Shown here in pieces: positions 5,588 through 8,179 of a stretch of 8,179 bases of DNA. The stretch's first letter is position 1; each line of letters starts with the position of its first letter. The notes beneath the pieces were generated by a model. The model was not told where the DNA came from, made no database searches, and saw only the letters and a program-made list of their open reading frames with translations. Source of the stretch: Candidatus Levyibacteriota bacterium (GTDB taxonomy: Bacteria > Patescibacteriota > Microgenomatia > Levybacterales > UBA12049). The DNA lies in NCBI GenBank assembly GCA_016192645.1, contig JACPTT010000015.1:1-8179 (forward strand), given 5' to 3'. Position numbers and translations under genes: made by a program.

Positions 5588-5600
5588 TCAGAATTTTTTT

Positions 5601-7382
5601 ATGACTTTTTCCCACCTGGCAGATTATTTTGAAAAATTGGAGGAAACTTCGTCACGGCTTGCTCTTATTGATATCCTTTCGGATTTATTCAAACATTCCT
5701 CAAAAGAAGAGATTGAGAAAATTGTCTATCTTACCCAAGGCCGCATTGCGCCGTTTTTTGAACCGGTTGAAATTGGCATGGCGGAGAAGACAGTTGCGCA
5801 GTCAATTGCAACGGCTTATGACTCAACAAAAGAGGCAGTTCTTAAATTGTATGCAAAGCTCGGCGACATGGGATTAGCTGCCTTGCAGCTAAGTTCAAAA
5901 TTCAAAATTCAAAATTCAAAGTTAACGGTGGGCGAAGTATTTGATATTCTAGTTCAGATTGCAAAGACAACGGGGGAGGGAACGGTTGAGAAACGGCAAG
6001 CCTTGTTCACCGATCTTTTGAAAAAGCTCGATTCTTCTTCAGCAAAATACTTAGTCCGCATTCCTTTAGGCAATTTGCGTCTGGGTATTGGCGACCCAAC
6101 TATTTTGGACGGACTTGCCCTTGCAAAGCTGGGAGATAAAAGCAAGAGAAAGGCGTTAGAGGGTGCCTATAACCGGACCTCAGACCTTGGACTTATTGCT
6201 AAAGCTCTTTTTTCCGCTGGTCTTTCGGCAGTTGAAAAATTACAAGTTGTTGTTGGCAAGCCCATTCGTTCAGAGCTCTGCGAGCGGCTTCCAACGCCGG
6301 AAAAGGTTATTGAAAAGCTAAAAAGCGTTGATGTTCAGTACAAATACGATGGATTTAGAGTGCAAATTCACAAAGATGGTGATAAAGTTTCGATGTTTTC
6401 AAGAAACTTGGAAAATATGACTCGTATGTTTCCCGAGTTAGTTTTGGCAACTCGCAAGCAAGTAAAGGCAAAAACTGCGATTTTAGATACAGAAGCTTTA
6501 GCTTATAATCCACAGTCAGAGGAATTTTTGCCCTTTCAGGAAACCACCAAACGCCGGCGAAAACACGGCATTGAAGAGATGGCAAAAAAACTTCCTCTTA
6601 AAGCCTTTGTTTTCGACATCTTGTATAAAAACGGCAAGTCTCTTATAGATTCACCGCTTGTCAAACGAATCGAAATTCTTAAAAAAACAATAAAGGAAGA
6701 CGGGGTCTTAATGGTAAGCAAAACCGAGACCGTTGATGACGCAAAAAGACTCGCTGTTCTTCTTGAAGATGCAGTTTCTAAAGGGCTTGAGGGGCTGGTT
6801 GTAAAAAGATTGCAGAGTCTCTACGAGGCAGGCGCGCGCAATTTTAACTGGGTAAAACTCAAAAGACATTCAGCCGGCGAACTTCAGGATACAATTGATT
6901 GCGTGATTTTGGGTTATATTTTTGGGAAGGGAAAAAGGACAGCTTTTGGCGCAGGAGCACTGTTAGTCGGTGTTTATGATGAGTTGCAAGATGAATTCGT
7001 GACAGTTTCAAAGATTGGTACCGGATTAACGGATGAAGAATGGAGAGAAATAAAAGTTCAAAGTTCAAAGTTCAAAGTTCAAAATAAACCGAGTAGGGTA
7101 AACTCGTTAATTATACCAAGTGTTTGGGTGCAACCAAAAATCGTGATTGAGGTTTTGGCCGATGAGATAACTCGTTCTCCAATTCACACAGCCGGTGCTT
7201 CGGTAAACTCAGCATCCCATTCGGGTCTGAGCACCTCAGGGTCGAAGACTGGCGAAAAAGAACCCGGCTATGCTCTTCGCTTCCCGCGCCTTGTTTCGTT
7301 CAGAGGTAAAGACAAACGAGCGGAAGATGCCACAACGGTAAAAGAATTGGTTGAAATGTACAAACAGCAAGGCAAACAATAG
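5601..7382 (+). CDS. lig: ATP-dependent DNA ligase (archaeal-type)
   Basis: Seals DNA nicks through a lysyl-AMP intermediate. From ATG 5601 the protein is 593 residues, near the 550-600 of archaeal-type enzymes. It opens with the family start FSHLADYFEKLEETSSRL and the N-terminal DNA-binding domain containing GRIAPFFEPVEIGMAEK and SAKYLVRIPLGNLRLGIGD. Nucleotidyltransferase motifs follow: motif I KYDGFR with adenylated Lys248, motif III DTEALAYN (Glu298), IIIa AFVFDILY, motif IV EGLVVKR (397-403), motif V WVKLKR (417-422), then the OB-fold with RFPRLVSFR. A GTG at 5529 would add 24 residues but overlaps the previous gene and adds nothing conserved, so 5601 is chosen. Three in-frame insertions disturb loops: heptanucleotide repeats at about residues 98-107 and 486-494, and a REP-like stretch at about 536-553. 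Most bacteria rely on NAD-dependent LigA, so this gene probably came by old transfer from archaea or is a CPR trait. EndoQ follows. Confidence 0.93.
   Translation: MTFSHLADYFEKLEETSSRLALIDILSDLFKHSSKEEIEKIVYLTQGRIAPFFEPVEIGMAEKTVAQSIATAYDSTKEAVLKLYAKLGDMGLAALQLSSKFKIQNSKLTVGEVFDILVQIAKTTGEGTVEKRQALFTDLLKKLDSSSAKYLVRIPLGNLRLGIGDPTILDGLALAKLGDKSKRKALEGAYNRTSDLGLIAKALFSAGLSAVEKLQVVVGKPIRSELCERLPTPEKVIEKLKSVDVQYKYDGFRVQIHKDGDKVSMFSRNLENMTRMFPELVLATRKQVKAKTAILDTEALAYNPQSEEFLPFQETTKRRRKHGIEEMAKKLPLKAFVFDILYKNGKSLIDSPLVKRIEILKKTIKEDGVLMVSKTETVDDAKRLAVLLEDAVSKGLEGLVVKRLQSLYEAGARNFNWVKLKRHSAGELQDTIDCVILGYIFGKGKRTAFGAGALLVGVYDELQDEFVTVSKIGTGLTDEEWREIKVQSSKFKVQNKPSRVNSLIIPSVWVQPKIVIEVLADEITRSPIHTAGASVNSASHSGLSTSGSKTGEKEPGYALRFPRLVSFRGKDKRAEDATTVKELVEMYKQQGKQ
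5894..5921 (+). repeat. Heptanucleotide repeat TTCAAAA in the ligase gene (1)
   Basis: Three exact TTCAAAA units and a fourth ending in G cover 28 bp. Read in frame they give SKFKIQNSKL, inserted between the helix ending LAALQL and the conserved LTVGEVFDIL of the DNA-binding domain. This is the same unit as at 2199 in nnrD, in the same orientation relative to the coding strand. Confidence 0.9.
7056..7083 (+). repeat. Heptanucleotide repeat GTTCAAA in the ligase gene (2)
   Basis: Four exact GTTCAAA units cover 28 bp, one base different from the TTCAAAA unit used elsewhere. They read VQSSKFKVQ in frame, lying in the OB-fold region after TDEEWREI and before the strand that leads to the conserved IVIEVLADEITRSP. 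Confidence 0.9.
7208..7247 (+). repeat. REP-like palindromic fragment inside the ligase gene
   Basis: Small inverted repeats crowd this stretch: CTCAG (7208-7212) with CTGAG (7227-7231), CCC ATTC GGG (7216-7225), and CTGAG CAC CTCAG (7227-7239), followed by GGTCGAAG. The reverse complement carries CTTCGACCCTGAGG, related in its TTCGAC and CTCAG elements to the repeat in recF. In the protein it replaces a short loop between SPIHTAG and GYALRFPRL with a Ser/Thr/Gly-rich run. Relationship to the recF element is inferred. Confidence 0.5.
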
Positions 7383-7391
7383 TAGCATTTG

Positions 7392-7400
7392 TGCTAAAAT
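7392..7400 (+). promoter_or_regulatory. Extended -10 promoter before endoQ
   Basis: TGCTAAAAT matches the extended -10 form TGnTATAAT with one change. The ATG at 7407 follows after 6 bp, the same layout seen at other starts in this window. No convincing -35 is present, which extended -10 promoters do not need. It sits in the 24-bp gap after the ligase stop, so endoQ may be transcribed on its own as well as by read-through. Confidence 0.5.
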
Positions 7401-7406
7401 GTTTTC

Positions 7407-8179
7407 ATGCAATTCGTTGCAGACCTTCACCTTCATTCCAAATACTCCCGCGCGGTTTCTAGGGATATGGTTTTGCCTATAATGGCAGATTATGCAAAGA
7501 AAAAAGGGATAGATATTCTCTCAACTGCAGACTGGACGCATCCTTTGTGGCTGAGGGAAATTAGGAATCAACTTGAAGAAGCGGGAGAGGGAGGTTACAA
7601 AATAAAAAATCAAAAATTAAATATCAAAAATACAGAGCAAAAATCAAAAATAGGAAAAGAGCCGATATTTCTTCTCTCCGTTGAAGTATCGAGTATTTAT
7701 AGTCAGGGCGGAAAACTGCGGCGGATTCATAATCTTATTTTTTCTCCAGGTTTTGAGACGGCTGAAAAAATAAATAAAGAACTAGTTCGGCGAGGCTGCA
7801 ACTTAATGAGCGACGGACGGCCGATTATTGGTCTTTCTTCAATCCAACTTTTAGAGCTTGTTCTTGCAATTGACAAAACCGCGCTTCTTATTCCCTGTCA
7901 TGCCTGGACTCCTTGGTTCTCGCTCTACGGTTCAAACTCGGGATTTGACTCAATTGAGGAGTGCTTTGGAGATTATTCAAAATATATTTATGGAATTGAG
8001 ACCGGACTTTCAAGCGATCCGGAGATGAACTGGAAGATCAAAGAGCTTGAGAATCGCTCGATCCTTTCGTTTTCAGATGCTCATAGTCCGATGAAGATGG
8101 GGAGAGAAGCAACCGTTTTTGAGATTAGCAACCAGAGCCTAGAGCTTAGTTATGATTTAATACGAGAGGCAATTACGAA
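7407..8179 (+). CDS. endoQ: Endonuclease Q-like PHP-domain nuclease, 5' part; runs off the window
   Basis: EndoQ cuts DNA just 5' of uracil, hypoxanthine, xanthine and abasic sites; it is known from Thermococcales, some methanogens and a few bacteria. The 257 visible residues follow the COG1379/TIGR00375 pattern closely: PHP start FVADLHLHSKYSRA (His8, His10), STADWTHP (Asp42, His45), SVEVSSIYSQGGKLRRIHNL (Glu93, His108), SDGRPIIGL, IPCHAWTPWFSLYGS (His165), GFDSIEECF, GIETGLSSDPEMNW and FSDAHSP (Asp224, His226). The listed His, Asp and Glu residues are the presumed metal ligands. Residues 65-83 are a Lys/Asn/Ile-rich insertion made by a heptanucleotide repeat, in a loop before the third PHP motif. 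ATG 7407 is the only start that keeps the full PHP motif. The C-terminal zinc/helical part is outside the window, so EndoQ activity rather than a related PHP nuclease is not proven. Confidence 0.85.
   Translation, partial: MQFVADLHLHSKYSRAVSRDMVLPIMADYAKKKGIDILSTADWTHPLWLREIRNQLEEAGEGGYKIKNQKLNIKNTEQKSKIGKEPIFLLSVEVSSIYSQGGKLRRIHNLIFSPGFETAEKINKELVRRGCNLMSDGRPIIGLSSIQLLELVLAIDKTALLIPCHAWTPWFSLYGSNSGFDSIEECFGDYSKYIYGIETGLSSDPEMNWKIKELENRSILSFSDAHSPMKMGREATVFEISNQSLELSYDLIREAIT
7605..7653 (+). repeat. Heptanucleotide-periodic A-rich insertion in endoQ
   Basis: Consecutive 7-mers read AAAAATC, AAAAATT, AAATATC, AAAAATA, CAGAGCA, AAAATCA, AAAATAG: a decayed period-7 array. In frame it encodes a Lys/Asn/Ile-rich loop between GEGGY and the strand PIFLLSVE. 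It resembles the array at 1952 in nnrD. Confidence 0.75.

Noticed and set aside
5529..5600. Longer ligase start at GTG 5529
   Set aside because: It would overlap the previous gene by 59 bp and add residues with no match to the ligase N-terminus, whereas ATG 5601 begins right at the conserved FSHLADYF segment.
7384..7395. AGCA-TTTG-TGCT as a terminator of the ligase gene
   Set aside because: The stem is only 4 bp and no T-run follows directly; it overlaps the extended -10 of endoQ.
1952..7653. Period-7 arrays considered as a CRISPR array or origin iterons
   Set aside because: Units are only 7 bp with no spacers, lie in frame within genes, and are scattered among three genes.

Overview
This window looks like a piece of a Patescibacteria / CPR genome, most likely of the Microgenomates type, and probably from a metagenome. 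That is an inference from several signs: AT-rich, very gene-dense DNA; a UMP kinase of divergent, archaeal-like form; a stand-alone NAD(P)H-hydrate dehydratase; a DUF5654-type small membrane protein; an archaeal-type ATP-dependent DNA ligase; an Endonuclease Q-like PHP nuclease; and A-rich heptanucleotide repeats inserted inside housekeeping genes. TGA, TAA and TAG all serve as stop codons, so the code is standard.

Left region (1-2576, + strand): the 3' part of pyrH (UMP kinase), then recF, then an nnrD-like dehydratase that overlaps recF by an ATGA. Between pyrH and recF lies a 98-bp tandem duplication that contains the end of pyrH and the start of recF. The two copies differ only at three synonymous pyrH wobble positions, so this is either a real duplication or a strain-mixing assembly artefact.

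Middle region (2569-4962): two small two-TM membrane proteins on the - strand (one DUF5654-like, one unrecognised), a divergent + strand Fic-domain protein with a C-terminal winged helix, and a - strand soluble protein of unknown function with Pro-rich ends. The convergent gene pairs overlap at their stop codons.

Right region (5021-8179, + strand): an unrecognised 188-aa protein, an ATP-dependent DNA ligase 13 bp downstream, and, 24 bp further on, an Endonuclease Q-like gene that runs off the window. EndoQ nicks DNA beside deaminated bases and ligase seals nicks, so this end reads as a small DNA-repair neighbourhood. The unknown protein is a candidate partner by position only.

Two window-wide patterns stand out. 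First, five heptanucleotide-periodic insertions and two REP-like palindromic fragments lie in frame within recF, nnrD, the ligase and endoQ. The TTCAAAA unit gives the same stop-free heptapeptide in all three frames of the coding strand, but stops in every frame of the other strand. Second, five genes have a -10-like hexamer only 5-7 bp before the start codon and no clear Shine-Dalgarno, which points to leaderless mRNAs. Two divergent pairs share spacers of exactly 58 bp with overlapping promoters. No tRNA, rRNA, CRISPR array, transposase or origin was seen, and no gene-free stretch exceeds 130 bp.
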